DNA of 64,000 bases from Batrachochytrium dendrobatidis JAM81 (GCF_000203795.2 NW_006281104.1:495993-559992); one strand, 5' to 3'; shown: positions 43,636 through 54,757, counted from the stretch's first letter. A program made the numbers and translations. Notes: generated by a model not told the origin, from the letters alone.

Positions 43636-43985
43636 ACAGCCGTATTCACATGAAATGGAATACTTGTATTCGTGCATCAACTGCTTCTTGAATTGAAATA
43701 AACAATGGTAGCTATTTGTTGTGCTTTCCTATTAGGAATTCTATTATGAATTAGCTGGTTCAATCGACATTCTCAATCCTTCAAACACAACATTCATCAT
43801 ATGTTACACAGGATAGTTTTCAACATAACCTTTTACCTCTTTCAACAGTTGTAGATTGTACAATTACCAAATCTATGCACTTTAATCCAAATACTGAACT
43901 CGACTATTGTCAATACAACTCATTCTAAATCCGATACGTTCGCGTTTCAATCCAAGAAACCAAAGAATGCGATTATAATAATCAG
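43636..43985. repeat. TIR-type repeat element, copy B
   Basis: Begins CAGCCGTATTCACATGAAAT, then AAATAAACAATGGTAGCTAT, and shares ATTGTGCTTTCC-type and GACATTCTCAATCC blocks with the copy at 55.3 kb. No open frame of note. The right boundary is not clear. Confidence 0.55.
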
Positions 43986-44135
43986 TAAAAGTCAGTAGAT
44001 TACAAGACACTTTAATAGACGATCATTTCACGAGATGGAATCCATTACGCACTCTTGATGATCTTGCACGAACACAACAGAAAATAAAAGCACAAACTAG
44101 ACAGAATTACTGATAATGCAATCAACCATCAACGA

Positions 44136-46256
44136 ATGGCTGTCATAAGCAATTCAACCCGCCAGTCTCGCCACAAATGTTTCGGCCAAGTAACGTTGAT
44201 TCACCACCAACAAGACAACATGTCTTTGAATGAGCGACAATCCCACTACAGTCTATGGGGATTGCTCCCTACTGAGCTACATCAACACATTGTTACGCTG
44301 GCTGGACCGCTCACTGTCTTCCTGTATTATGGCATTGACGTTGCGATCGAATCCATCAAGACAGACAACTGCAATCTCTGGCATGACGACTACAAGACCA
44401 GTTCGGTTCTTGCTACCATCAGTCTAGAGCAACAGCACATCTCTCCGCTGATGCTGGTGTATCGCAGTATATGGCTGGATGCTTTTACTATAGATTGGGA
44501 CGGTGACTTGTCACTGCTGCCTTGTTATATTCCTCACATTGCTGACCTACGTCAAGTGTGCAGTCGATCCATGTATATGCGTTTATCACACCATCTTCTA
44601 AGCATAACAGGACTGGATGCCAACAGAACCGGTGTTGCTGGTCATTCGTCCTCTATATTTCCAGCTACGGATTGCTCTCCACAGTTGCTTCGGAATCTCC
44701 TTATACATATTCCCATGCGTCATGTATGGCTCGATGAACTAGACGTCAACCATCTCAAACTTCATATCCACCACTTTGTATCGGATGCTATCCAGTTTGG
44801 ACATTTGGACTTTCTTATTTACTTGGTTTCAAACTATTTGATAACGATTGATGCTCTCTGTGTTCGGGTCTTGCCTATGGGTTTGCATCCATTGGGTGCT
44901 GTTTCGTTTGCAATTATTAATTCGGCTGCTTCGCCTGTTTTTTCTCAGGAAGGCCGTTTAACTTTCAGCTCATCATTCAACGATCTGGACTCGGATTCAG
45001 AGAATGGTGACTGGAGCTGGACGTATAATGTTATTGATATTGCTGCATCAAATAACGATATGGACATGGTCAAGTGGTTACATGAGCATGGAAATACTGG
45101 ATGCACTACAGAGGCAATCGACAAGGCTTCAGAGTATGGATACGTCAACATGGTTGAATACCTTCATTCCCACTTTTCTTTATTACACGACTCTTTATCC
45201 GCTTTGGATCATATTTCTGACGAGGACTCGATTATAAGATCTGGTCCATTGATGGGTCGCCAGATTGGAGGCTGCACTCAATGGGCCATGATTGCAGCCG
45301 CTCAGAATGGTCATATTGATGTTGTCAAATTCCTGCATGCAAATCGCACTGAAGGATGCACAACAAGAGCCATGGACGAAGCTGCATTACACGGTCATTT
45401 GAATATCATTCAATTTTTGCATACTCACCGTACAGAAGGTGCTACGTCGACTGCCATGGATAATGCTGCTGCATTTGGTCATTTGAACATTGTCAAGTGG
45501 TTGCATTTCAATCGGACAGAAGGGTGTTCCGTATCTGCAATGGATACTGCTGCTGCTAATGGACATTTGGATGTCATTCAATTTCTTCACTCAAATCGAC
45601 ACGAGGGATGCACAGTCAAGGCTATGGATGCTGCTGCACGAGAAGGCCATTTACACATTGTAAAATGGCTACATGAGAATCGATCTGAAGGATGCACAGT
45701 AAATGCTATGGACTATGCTGCATGCAATGGTCATATAGATGTTCTCGTGTATTTACACACACATCGTAGTGAGGGATGCACTGTTCAAGCCATAAATTCA
45801 GCAGCAAAGCAAGGCCATTTGAACATTGTCAAGTGGTTGCATTTCAATCGGACAGAAGGGTGTTCCGTATCTGCAATGGATACTGCTGCTGCTAATGGAC
45901 ATTTGGACGTCATTCAATTTCTTCACTCAAATCGACACGAGGGATGCACAGTCAAGGCTATGGATGCTGCTGCACGAGAAGGCCATTTACACATTGTAAA
46001 GTGGCTACATGAGAATCGATCTGAAGGATGCACAGAATGGGCAGTCACTTATGCAGCCATAAATGGAAATTTACCGATCGTCAAATGGCTCACAGAATAT
46101 CGAACAGAGGGTTTTTCGCTGCACGCACTTGCTTGCCAGAACACGGATATTGCCAACCATTTGGTGCAATCGCTTTCAGTTAAAGAACGAAGTGCATTAT
46201 TACTAAAAGCAATGGAACGTAAAAGTGAAGATATTATAATTAGCAGACTGATGTAA
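44136..46256 (+). CDS. Ankyrin-repeat protein with 28-residue repeats
   Basis: Intronless, 706 residues. The N-terminal part carries an F-box-like stretch (GLLPTELHQHIVTLAGPLTV) followed by about 200 residues without a recognised domain. From about residue 300 to 660 it has at least a dozen ankyrin-type repeats of consensus AMD.AA..GHL.IVKWLH.N and R.EGCT, one repeat being about 28 residues, shorter than the usual 33. Such repeats occur in large families in chytrids, amoebae and giant viruses and mediate protein binding. Two 220-base segments are almost identical at the DNA level and lie exactly four repeats (336 bases) apart. If the F-box-like region is real the protein could be a ubiquitin-ligase adaptor; this is inference. 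Confidence 0.9.
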   Translation: MAVISNSTRQSRHKCFGQVTLIHHQQDNMSLNERQSHYSLWGLLPTELHQHIVTLAGPLTVFLYYGIDVAIESIKTDNCNLWHDDYKTSSVLATISLEQQHISPLMLVYRSIWLDAFTIDWDGDLSLLPCYIPHIADLRQVCSRSMYMRLSHHLLSITGLDANRTGVAGHSSSIFPATDCSPQLLRNLLIHIPMRHVWLDELDVNHLKLHIHHFVSDAIQFGHLDFLIYLVSNYLITIDALCVRVLPMGLHPLGAVSFAIINSAASPVFSQEGRLTFSSSFNDLDSDSENGDWSWTYNVIDIAASNNDMDMVKWLHEHGNTGCTTEAIDKASEYGYVNMVEYLHSHFSLLHDSLSALDHISDEDSIIRSGPLMGRQIGGCTQWAMIAAAQNGHIDVVKFLHANRTEGCTTRAMDEAALHGHLNIIQFLHTHRTEGATSTAMDNAAAFGHLNIVKWLHFNRTEGCSVSAMDTAAANGHLDVIQFLHSNRHEGCTVKAMDAAAREGHLHIVKWLHENRSEGCTVNAMDYAACNGHIDVLVYLHTHRSEGCTVQAINSAAKQGHLNIVKWLHFNRTEGCSVSAMDTAAANGHLDVIQFLHSNRHEGCTVKAMDAAAREGHLHIVKWLHENRSEGCTEWAVTYAAINGNLPIVKWLTEYRTEGFSLHALACQNTDIANHLVQSLSVKERSALLLKAMERKSEDIIISRLM
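45480..45699 (+). repeat. Internal duplication in ankyrin gene, unit 1
   Basis: About 220 bases, encoding HLNIVKWLHFNRTEGCSVSA through HENRSEGCT, repeated at 45816-46035 with about two base differences. Confidence 0.85.
45816..46035 (+). repeat. Internal duplication in ankyrin gene, unit 2
   Basis: Near-identical to 45480-45699. The visible differences are GATGTC to GACGTC and AAAATGG to AAAGTGG, both silent. Sequence outside the unit differs clearly (AATGGGCAGTCACT follows here, TAAATGCTATGGAC there). Confidence 0.85.
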
Positions 46257-46576
46257 CGTTATTATTGGTCATATATTTAATGGTGCACCTGGATAGTGCA
46301 GTCGAAATTCATGTCTGCAGTTATTTTGTTCCATCTGAACAGGTAATTTTTGGAATGTGTTTTATACTAGTAAAAATGAAACGGTTGCTGTATGTCTTTA
46401 TAATATTTTTGCAAATACACAGTTATTATTTATTGAAACTCTATTTATTGATTTTTTTATAAAATAAGTTGGATTGGTTATTGTTTGATTTGTCTTTACA
46501 CGATGCTAGTATGTGTGTAGTACTTTCCGAGTGACGTGTACTGTTGTAATTAAAGAGGTGATTGATACAAGTCTCA

Positions 46577-46998
46577 TTTTACATGAATACGACTCGGAAA
46601 TCAACCATGGTTAAATATCCGTTACTCTTTCTAGTACAGAATGACAGCATTGCTTCTTTCATCATACGATGCCCACAAATCAAACTGTAGTCTTGAACTG
46701 AAATTGTCCTTTTTCAAGTCATGTATTGTATCATCACAATCAGGATATTAGGCTTGATGCTATCAATTAAGCTCACAGATACGACTGTGTTCAAAAACCA
46801 ATAATTGTATATTCCAGGAATACAGCAATCCTTTTCATGCTAATCACCAGGAAAAATCAGTAAGCTTACCAAGCAATCCAGAAAGCACAATGTTATTCAG
46901 TAAATGTGGCATCAATTATCATTACGAGACTGGCAGTTTATTATGTGCTTTGACACTCTTATTTGGTGTTCCATTTTACGTGAATACAGCAGTAGTAA
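46577..46998. repeat. TIR-type repeat element, copy C
   Basis: The right end reads TTCCATTTTACGTGAATACA near 46970, the reverse complement of the family terminus. The left end near 46577 (TTTTACATGAATACGAC) is in the same orientation, so this copy may be rearranged or nested. Internal CCATGGTTAAATATCCGTTA resembles copy A, and the segment 46850-46980 resembles the right half of the copy at 55.3 kb. Confidence 0.5.
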
Positions 46999-47010
46999 AG
47001 AGAATTCATT

Positions 47011-49646
47011 TCAGAACTTGAAATCTTTGGTCTTGTCTCGCTTGTTACCACTTGCATTGCTAGATTCATCTTTCTTTTGTCGCTTTTTAGCCTGTTTTTG
47101 AGCATTTTCAGCAACCATATCTGAAAAGTCTTCGCGTCCAACAGCCGCCTCGGCACGTACTGCTAAAACCTCTTGATCGAATTTACGCTTAAGGGTTCCG
47201 TCATCCAAACCATCGGCAAGATCATCTGGATTAAGTGATACTTGGATGGCTGAAGAAACTATTCCCAATTTGCGCTTGGCAGCAGATGCTTTTGATGCCG
47301 CTGATTCAACTGCTGCGCCAGATCCCGAGGACGCAGCAGTGACATTAGACATATCGTATACATGCTGGCTACCCATAAATCCTTTGATTGAAGTCTCTTT
47401 TTGCTCTACAACCGTGTAAAGCTGTTTAGGTGGCCCAGCGGGTTCACCCATCGGCCTATCATACATTTAAATTCAGTTTCCCAAATGAACATAGGCATGA
47501 GTAACTTTGATGAGCAATTTTAAAATTCAAGACTAAACGAGTTCATACCGTTTACGCAATTCAATAAAGTTGGGTGTTTCAAGACCGCTTGGTACGCTAG
47601 CAAGACCACTGGGTGTAACTAATCCGTCTGGAGCCGGTGGTGCACTAGAAGAATCATCGTTTTCTTCGTCATCTTGATCTTCTTCCTCCTCTTCTTCTTC
47701 CACTTCCTCTTCTTCGTCAGATTCTAGTTCAGCCCACAATGTTCGTACAATTGGTGTTATAAGCTTTAAATGTATAGATTAGTCATATGCGTTGTCTAGA
47801 TCAGTCACTTTGATGTCAACTTGAGTAGAACAATACAATGAGCAAACATTACCTCTGAATTGGTCTGATCTATACTTGTACCGAATACATCACCATACAG
47901 CGGACGATTAAACTCGTCTACTGGAGGTTTTCCCCAACCACCTGGATGATAACCCCATTGAGCACCGTCGGGAATAGGAGCATTTAAACCAGGAATCTTA
48001 AGTTGCGGATAGCTGGGTGGAGGTCCGTATCGCTGCATGTTAATCAACCACGGGGGTGGTGCGAGTGGTGGAATGCCAAGTGCCATAACAAGATCATTAG
48101 AAAGATTACCAGGCTTCTTTAGCTTTAGTTTAGTTTCAAACTCTTTTCCTTCGAAATATCTAAATCACGCAGCATTGAAGGTAAGACGCCATGCTTTTAA
48201 AAAACTAGATCTCCGATCCAATAAAAAGGAATTCAAATGCCAACCAGAAATTCAAGCACAGATACATACACGTCACCAAATATCGACAGTTTGGGTTTTG
48301 TTTGCCATCTAAAGAATGCATCGTGCAACTTTTGATAGTCGATTTCCAACTTTCCCATCTTGGGTTGATGTCGCTCACGAGTTTTACTCTTCAGTTTAGT
48401 AGCGTCTTCCTTTTCCTTGACAGCATCTCGCATCTGAGTAATTCCGGTTTGCTTGATAAAGTCTAGAGATTAATGAAATCAAGTAAATAGTAAGCCAGTG
48501 GTTATCAATGGTGAGTGAAATTGAATGTCATTTATAGAATAGCCTATACTTTTGAAAACATTACACTAATTGTTTCGCATAGTACCTGGAAGTTCAAATG
48601 GCATTTTCTCAACACCTCGCTTTCCCTGCAAATATTTTCGCTTTTGCATCCAGTGAATTGGAACAGAAACAGTGTTTCTAGATGCTTTGAGATGAACCAA
48701 TAGTTTTGGATCTGCTGCCGTAACATCAACCCACTATACACAGCAAAGACAATCCATTTCAGTATATACTCTGATAGATTTACACGACGCATCTACCAGT
48801 TTGAATCAAGCATTTGAATCACTCACGTCAACAACTTCGGGTTTGGTTACAAGCTGTTTGAGTTCAGCAACAGTCAATCGACTAACTTTGCGTTGTTTCT
48901 TTTTAGACATGGATTTCCTGTTGTCGCCATCGGCCAAATCATCATCCTGACTGTCATTGTCTGATCGATCGAGTTCCATATCATCTCGTTCATCTTGATC
49001 ACCATATGGATGTTTTTCATTCGCTTCACCATCACCGTCGCCCGTTTCTGCTGCAGGAACAAACTTGGCAAACACTTGAGCAAAAGTCTCGAATGGTGAA
49101 TCCTGTAACTGAATGCCAATAGTTTCTGGCACATACTCGACAATGGCATCAATCTGATCAAATATCAACAAAAAGAGTGTTATTATAAGCGACATTGAAA
49201 TAGATTTTATCCAGATCAGCAGATATGACTAGAACCAGCTGCTGTATACTGCTTGAATGGCAGTAGATAATATAGCAGACTATGTTATCAAGACGAATAC
49301 TGACCTCGTCATCCTGGCTTGTGTGATGTGTACGATCCAGTCCATTTGACGAGTCTTTGGCAGAACCATCAGTCTTGTTGCCATTCTTTTGACGAGCAGC
49401 ACCATTAGATGTCTTTTTTCTACGATGTTTTTTGATAGAATTGTTATGTTCAAGACTTGCTGGTTGAGTGGTCTTGGATTGCGACAGTCCTGTGCCTGCT
49501 GAGCAAGTGGTTCGAATATGTCGAGCAATACGGTCAATCAGAGTCTTTCTTGGACCAAGACTGTCCAGACCAAACGATGTAGCATGACGACGCAAGTCTG
49601 CATCTGGCAATAGCTTGATGTCTTTGATTGCAACCACTGCAGTCAT
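47011..49646 (-). CDS. SF3B2: Splicing factor 3B subunit 2 (SAP145/Cus1)
   Basis: About eight exons, starting at ATG 49646 (MTAVVAIKDIKLLPDADLRR) and ending DKTKDFKF with TGA at 47011-47013. The N-terminus is a SAP motif (LRRHATSFGLDSLGPRKTLI). The PSP/DUF382 core includes WVDVTAADPKLLVHLKASRN, TVSVPIHWMQKRKYLQGKRG and GIPPLAPPPWLINMQRYGPP, then the proline/glycine-rich PSYPQLKIPGLNAPIPDGAQ and WGYHPGGWGKPPVDEFNRPL. An acidic run (DEEEEVEEEEEEEDQDDEEN) and the C-terminal QLYTVVEQKETSIKGFMGSQ complete the family pattern. SF3B2 is part of U2 snRNP and contacts pre-mRNA near the branch point. The SAP motif, present in the human protein, is retained here. Confidence 0.95.
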
Positions 49647-49742
49647 GAATCCCGGTAACAAACTGTTCAAAAGCGTTGAATCAAGCAAAGTTGTAAGATA
49701 GCGTCGAGTTGACCCTTTACAAAGTGCTGGCGGACAAGTATT

Positions 49743-49919
49743 CTGTCGTATTCACGTAAATGAATTACTTTTATGATTCTGAATGACTTTAAAGTCAATC
49801 ACGAATGCAAGCCATGATTTGAACTTGCTTTTTGTAGTCATGCATTGTACGATCGTCAGATATTGTTTTCAGTTGTTTCGATGCTGTTCAACTTGCTTCG
49901 CTTTACGTGAACGCGGCTG
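49743..49919. repeat. Short TIR-type element (MITE-like), copy D
   Basis: Terminal inverted repeats CTGTCGTATTCACGTAAA (49743-49760) and TTTACGTGAACGCGGCTG (49902-49919) match at 14 of 18 positions when one is reverse-complemented. The 177-base element lies between two gene ends and has no coding capacity. It is the clearest single case of both termini in this family. Confidence 0.7.
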
Positions 49920-50073
49920 TAAAGAGTTCGAGGCATTAAACAGACTGAATCAATTCATTGTTGGTTCAAGATTTACTCGTCCATAACATTTATGTTGATG
50001 AAACTGGTTCTGCTCATCACAAGTATCTTGATCTTCGTATTCCATAGCAAGTTGTGTAAAAGGTATTTTTATT

Positions 50074-51817
50074 CTATTCCAATTGTCTGTAAAAACCTAA
50101 CATGAGTTCATAAAGCATAAACATGGCAGTACTTTGCATGCCTGTCCAAAGCATACGCGGCCCAACACCACTAAACAATCCACTGATTCCAGCTCGTCCA
50201 TAAATACCTCGTCCAGCAGAGATCACACCTGCATAGGTTGGTGCGTTGTTGGGTGTTGGTTTGGCTGGTAACACAAATGAAGTGGATCCTAACTTTGATA
50301 CTAATCGATGCGTCAATTGATCTGTCGATTTTGGTATACTTGAAGGCTCAGTCGATTCAATAAATGTAGTACGTGGAGGCAGACGTCTTTGTGTCATCAA
50401 ATATGTTTTAATTACATCTAGTGGAGTCGTCACACAACCAGCAACAACTCCAGAAATTCCACCAGATGCCATATCGTGCCACGTTGTTAGTTTTAAAGGA
50501 TCGTCGTCGCAATGAGTGTGAACAAAAAATGATTTGAGGGTCTCGTAAAGAGTAAACTGAATTGCTGTAAAAGGTACATCTCGAATCAATGTAGCACCCC
50601 ATCCATGATACATTCCAGCAATGCCTCGTTTTTCTAAAATCTATTTCCATAGCACTGTTTCAATACAAGTTGATACACACCATAATTAAATCTGTGCTTC
50701 AAACTTCAGTACGTTACCGTTGTTGATGCATGAAAGGTGCTACGATAATTATGTGCTGATAAGCTATGCGGATTATTATAATGTCCTTGAAGTTGAAGAC
50801 GAGTTTTTAAAACCTATTACCATGTACAAAGCACGAGATTGATGTCTTGTTAGTTGTTGATGTCATCAAAATATTTGGATTGAAACTACACTTGGACTTT
50901 AACATGGATGTACCTCGGAAGGAACATAAAACACGCTGGCTGCCACATCGCCAAGACCCCCAGCAATAAAATAGCTGGCCTCGGGATTGAGTCCTGATGA
51001 AATCAACTCTCGTTTGATGGCTTCGTACGCCGCAAAATACACTCCATGAGAAAGAAGTGATCCAATAACGGCTGCTGTAAATCCACCATATAAGCCTCGT
51101 ACCCCTTCTTCTTTTAAAATTGTTCGATAAGCTTGTGCCATGCCTAATGATATTGTATAGCCAAGTCAATAAAATGAACCAAGTACAAATATTGCAATTT
51201 AAACCGTTTGCTTAAACCATCGTAACATGCCAAAACCAAGCAGATTTTAGATTTGAACCAACATCACCTTGATACTTTTCACTCCGTGCAGTCAGTTGTC
51301 CTTGTAGACGAGTCTTGACAGTGTCAGTACTATGTTGCTAAAAATGTCAATCCAGCTGCATACTTAATGCAATAAGATACACAGCAGATAGCAATCGAAA
51401 ATAGCCGGTCATTAAACAATATATTACCTGTGCATGACAGCATCTGCAAGTGCACCCCCTACACCACCGCCAAAAATGACCTAGTACACGGATTGCCAAA
51501 TGCAAAATCAATTAGATCAAGTCGTTGTATTGGGTTCAATAGTTAACCCAGAGTGTAGAATAACTCGAGTTTTAAAAGTAAATCAAGCAAGTCAAAAAGA
51601 GTTGATTATGGATTGCTATTCAACTCTTGTTTTGACATGGATTAGTTGAATTGGCTCACGATGGTGCAAGATACATAAACAGTGCTGATTTGGCACTGTT
51701 TATAGAGCGACCTGACCATACTTTTCATTCGAGTAGTTCAAATTTATAGCTACAACTGGATTGCAAAAACAAACCGTCAGCACTCACAATAGATAATGAA
51801 TCATTGGCAATGAGCAT
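50074..51817 (-). CDS. Mitochondrial carrier, Mme1/YMR166C type
   Basis: Multi-exon carrier of the SLC25 family with three repeats. Repeat 1 has GGGVGGALADAVMHSTDTVK and TRLQ (signature S-T-D-T-V-K). Repeat 2 includes VRGLYGGFTAAVIGSLLSHG and ASVFYVPSEV. Repeat 3 has VVAGCVTTPLDVIKTYLMTQ and ends LFSGVGPRMLWTGMQSTAMF. The DVAASVFYVPSEV and GVGPRMLWT.MQS blocks resemble yeast YMR166C/Mme1, reported as a mitochondrial magnesium exporter; transport specificity here is inferred. The splice at 51323-51345 uses the AG that gives MHSTDTVK. The first exon (ATG 51817 to 51788, MLIANDSLSI) joined across a 305-base intron is the only reasonable start I could find and is uncertain. Confidence 0.82.
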
Positions 51818-52020
51818 AGCTACTTGGACTCTAACAACAGTGTTGGATTGGAATAAAGAATTGTCAAATAAAATTAAACGATTTCCTGTCAAATGATCCA
51901 ATTTCACCACAACCAACGTTGCTCTTATTGCCAAGTCAGAATAAAACTACAAACTCAAATCTTGAGCATCGTACAAAAATCTACATCTAGTAAAGCAATC
52001 ATCAGTGTATTTATTTTAAA

Positions 52021-52506
52021 TTATCCAAACTTTTGGAATTCTTCAAACTGCGAAATCAGAGCATCTGTTTGAGCCAAACTCATTGCCTTTTCTTGCTCCC
52101 CTACAGCATGAAAAACCTTGTTGTCTTTGGGTTGGAGTGCACCTGTAGACACATAGGAAGGATAGAATTGGTTAACAAATTGAATAAACTCGCATTGCTT
52201 TTGCTCTTGTTGGCGAATCTCGGCAATCTTTGCTGGCGTAAGATTCATTTGAGCTGCAAAAGACTCTGAAAGTGGTGTAGGACACCTAATACGATTTGTC
52301 ACTGTTCGATCGGTATCTGGTGGTGTTATTTCACGAGAAAGCATGCGTCTTTTGCCTTGAGCTGGACTGAATGTTCCAGATGTCGAATTGGCCTGATTGT
52401 TGGCTAGTGAGGAATCTGCATATATAGTTGGAGTTGATCTAGGAGGATAGGCTGCAGTATATGAATAAGCCATTGCAATGACAAGTAGAGTATGTATCAT
52501 ATACAT
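52021..52506 (-). CDS. Small predicted secreted protein
   Basis: Single exon, 161 residues. The N-terminus MYMIHTLLVIAMAYSYTAAY is a convincing signal peptide, with cleavage likely before YPPRST. The mature part is polar, with a basic KRR site (SPAQGKRRMLSREITP) that could be a processing site, and a helical C-terminal half (AAQMNLTPAKIAEIRQQEQK). It has only two cysteines and no membrane segment. No family was recognised. It has the profile of a secreted candidate effector or coat protein, which is inference only. It is followed by the repeat copy at 52.7-53.3 kb. Confidence 0.7.
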   Translation of the reverse strand: MYMIHTLLVIAMAYSYTAAYPPRSTPTIYADSSLANNQANSTSGTFSPAQGKRRMLSREITPPDTDRTVTNRIRCPTPLSESFAAQMNLTPAKIAEIRQQEQKQCEFIQFVNQFYPSYVSTGALQPKDNKVFHAVGEQEKAMSLAQTDALISQFEEFQKFG

Positions 52507-52689
52507 TTTTAAAAGTAAATGCGTTGGTAAACTGTTGAGTTGTAAAGAATAATAGCTCGCGTTGAGTGGTGTTTAAATTGAATGTGGGAGAATAAAAGTA
52601 TAAATGATGGGGTGGATAGTAAAACTTGACTCGAATATTGAAAGCTGGGTTTTTGTTGTGGATGACTGGCAGTGTAACTTCAGACTATT

Positions 52690-53311
52690 CGACTAAAATA
52701 TGATAAACTGTCAGTCTCATGAAATGATGATTCCTATCACATTTACTGGACAATATTGTATTCTGAATTTGTTAAAACTCGCTGGTCTTTTCCTCACTCT
52801 TATTCTTGCATAAAATAATTAAATGAATATTCACATCTGTTGCAATACATCCCATATCCTTGACATTTGTTCAATCACTTGTCCTTTTTTTCTCAAGCGT
52901 TGGGCGATTGGCATGGAAACAATGTTGCATTTCTAAAGCATGCAACTTTTTGAATTAAAGCGTGGGCGTATCTGAGATTAGAATATACCATAAATGGGTT
53001 GTGGAGCTGAATTGACAGCATCAAACAGTCAACCTCGATATCCGAGTCACAATGGACACATCCAGTGTCAAATCTGGTGACTGCAATGTATGGTTATATC
53101 AAATATAGATAATCAGTTTAAAACTAGTTTAATTGTGAGCATCATATGATGGACGCCATGTTTATTGAATAATTGAGAATGTCTATTGAATAAGCAGTCA
53201 GTTTGTAGTGGGAAGGCGCAATGAAGATCTAATCATTGTCTATTCCAAGGCAAAAAGGCAATGACTGCAGCATAAATACAGAAAAGTGGCATTTTACGTG
53301 AATGTGGCGGT
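52690..53311. repeat. Repeat element copy E (near-identical to 60.5 kb copy)
   Basis: The segment 52690-53244 matches 60463-61022 almost base for base (differences seen: CTCGATATCC/CTCAATATCC and TAGTGGGAAGGCGC/TAGTAGGAAAGCGC). It continues to a right terminus GCATTTTACGTGAATGTGGC at about 53290-53309. The left terminus is not recognisable in this copy, suggesting 5' loss. No coding capacity. Confidence 0.85.
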
Positions 53312-53359
53312 GAATATTAGAAATTATATCAAGCCATTTGTCTAGATCAGCGAGTTAAA

Positions 53360-54757
53360 TCAAACTGTATTGACAGGTAATACCGAGTGTTGAAAGTGAA
53401 GACCTTGGGGAGTGACAGAGATGGTGGAATATGTTCCAGAGCACCACGTAGAAATGAATCCAGCAACAGTATTGACAGGTGTGCATGCAATATTAGAAGT
53501 AGCTGAATGTGTAGAGGTATTGGGTTCGTAAGTTGTGGTCAGGGCAGAGTTTGCTGACGAAACCCGATAGCGACGCAGGTCACGAAGGGAAGAATGTGCA
53601 GCATTGCATCCAGAAGACTGCAAAGATACAACGGACGGGGTAGTAGAAGAGGAATCATCCTGTAATTCAGTAGAGCCCAGCGAGTATGTATATGAGCCTC
53701 TCAAACTGTTTCCAAGCAAAGAGGCTGAAAAGGCATCTGCCTCTGTTCGAGATAGCAAGGCAGCATCATATTCAACAGAGATACGAGCCTGTAGTCGGTT
53801 TGTAAAGGACTGCCATAGCATATGATTGCCTGCTGGCATGGTGCGTGCACCCCACAACGACCACAAAGCAACAGAGTGCATGACTTGTAATACATGCAAC
53901 TCTTCAGCACAAAGAGCGGAACGCAGATCTGGAAAAAAGAGCACCACATCACACAGAGTGATCTCGGGTAGCTCAAGACCACTCATGCTGACAATGGCAC
54001 CAAACAAGATACGAAACCTACTCCAAAAAGCCCTGACTGGTGGACATTCAAAAAATACATGTTCAATCGACTCGAGTTCAGAATCGCATCGAGAGCAGCC
54101 ACGAAAGATGACTGACTGCTCAGACTTTTCAAGCTCGGGAGAAGCTGCTGGTTGTTTTATAGTACGCAGATATTGGTTCACGGGAAGACGACGGGCCAAA
54201 AGTTTCCAATATAATTGAGATTCAAATGGGGTTCTGGAAGCATGGTCAACAAAGGAGAATAGAGCAGACCATGAGATGGGAGTGCCCAATGTATTCGTCC
54301 ATCGAGTTTTTGCAACCCGGGCTTGGCGATCAAGGCAATCTCGAAGTTTCTGCGAGACACCGGTAGCAGGGAGATTCGTACCAGTAGGAGCGAAAAAGGT
54401 AGTAGATTTGCACACATCAATATGGTGAGGAGGGGTGGGTGAAGGAGCCGGATTCAATGTTGGGGATGGAGTAGCTTCAAAGGATCTGAATACTGTTGAA
54501 TTTGGAGCTGTGGCTTGAGTTGACAATCTAAAAGGTAGTTGCGGCGTTAACAATGGCGAAAAGGGCGAAGCAGGCGAATCAGCTAGGGACAAAGATTGCA
54601 ATTGTACAGACAGTTTCATAGATGCTCTTTTGGCTGAAAGAGGGGATGGTAGACCAGACATGTCTGAAGATGTGTTGATTGTGGACAATGCTTGAGGAAT
54701 CTTGCTACGAGCAACAGTCATATTAGACGCTGGTGGCGATGAAGGACGAGAAGGCAT
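53360..54757 (-). CDS. Protein with retrotransposon-type zinc-binding domain (zf-RVT), no RT
   Basis: One intact frame, 465 residues, ATG at 54757. Residues 1-130 are Ser/Pro/Thr-rich and disordered (MPSRPSSPPASNMTVARSKI). A folded core follows with ESQLYWKLLARRLPVNQYLR, then GCSRCDSELESIEHVFFECP and VRAFW at about residues 215-240. This C-x2-C...H...C...W arrangement, preceded by W/Y..L..RLP, is that of zf-RVT, usually the C-terminal domain of LINE reverse transcriptases. No RT or endonuclease is present, and the frame starts and ends cleanly. The C-terminal ~150 residues are again low complexity. Either a domesticated LINE fragment or a truncated element still open by chance; the long non-LINE N-terminus favours domestication. 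Confidence 0.75.
   Translation of the reverse strand: MPSRPSSPPASNMTVARSKIPQALSTINTSSDMSGLPSPLSAKRASMKLSVQLQSLSLADSPASPFSPLLTPQLPFRLSTQATAPNSTVFRSFEATPSPTLNPAPSPTPPHHIDVCKSTTFFAPTGTNLPATGVSQKLRDCLDRQARVAKTRWTNTLGTPISWSALFSFVDHASRTPFESQLYWKLLARRLPVNQYLRTIKQPAASPELEKSEQSVIFRGCSRCDSELESIEHVFFECPPVRAFWSRFRILFGAIVSMSGLELPEITLCDVVLFFPDLRSALCAEELHVLQVMHSVALWSLWGARTMPAGNHMLWQSFTNRLQARISVEYDAALLSRTEADAFSASLLGNSLRGSYTYSLGSTELQDDSSSTTPSVVSLQSSGCNAAHSSLRDLRRYRVSSANSALTTTYEPNTSTHSATSNIACTPVNTVAGFISTWCSGTYSTISVTPQGLHFQHSVLPVNTV

Noticed and set aside
51725..51934. Possible separate small minus-strand gene
   Set aside because: Begins at a TTG and has no recognisable domain; part of it is better explained as the first exon of the carrier gene.
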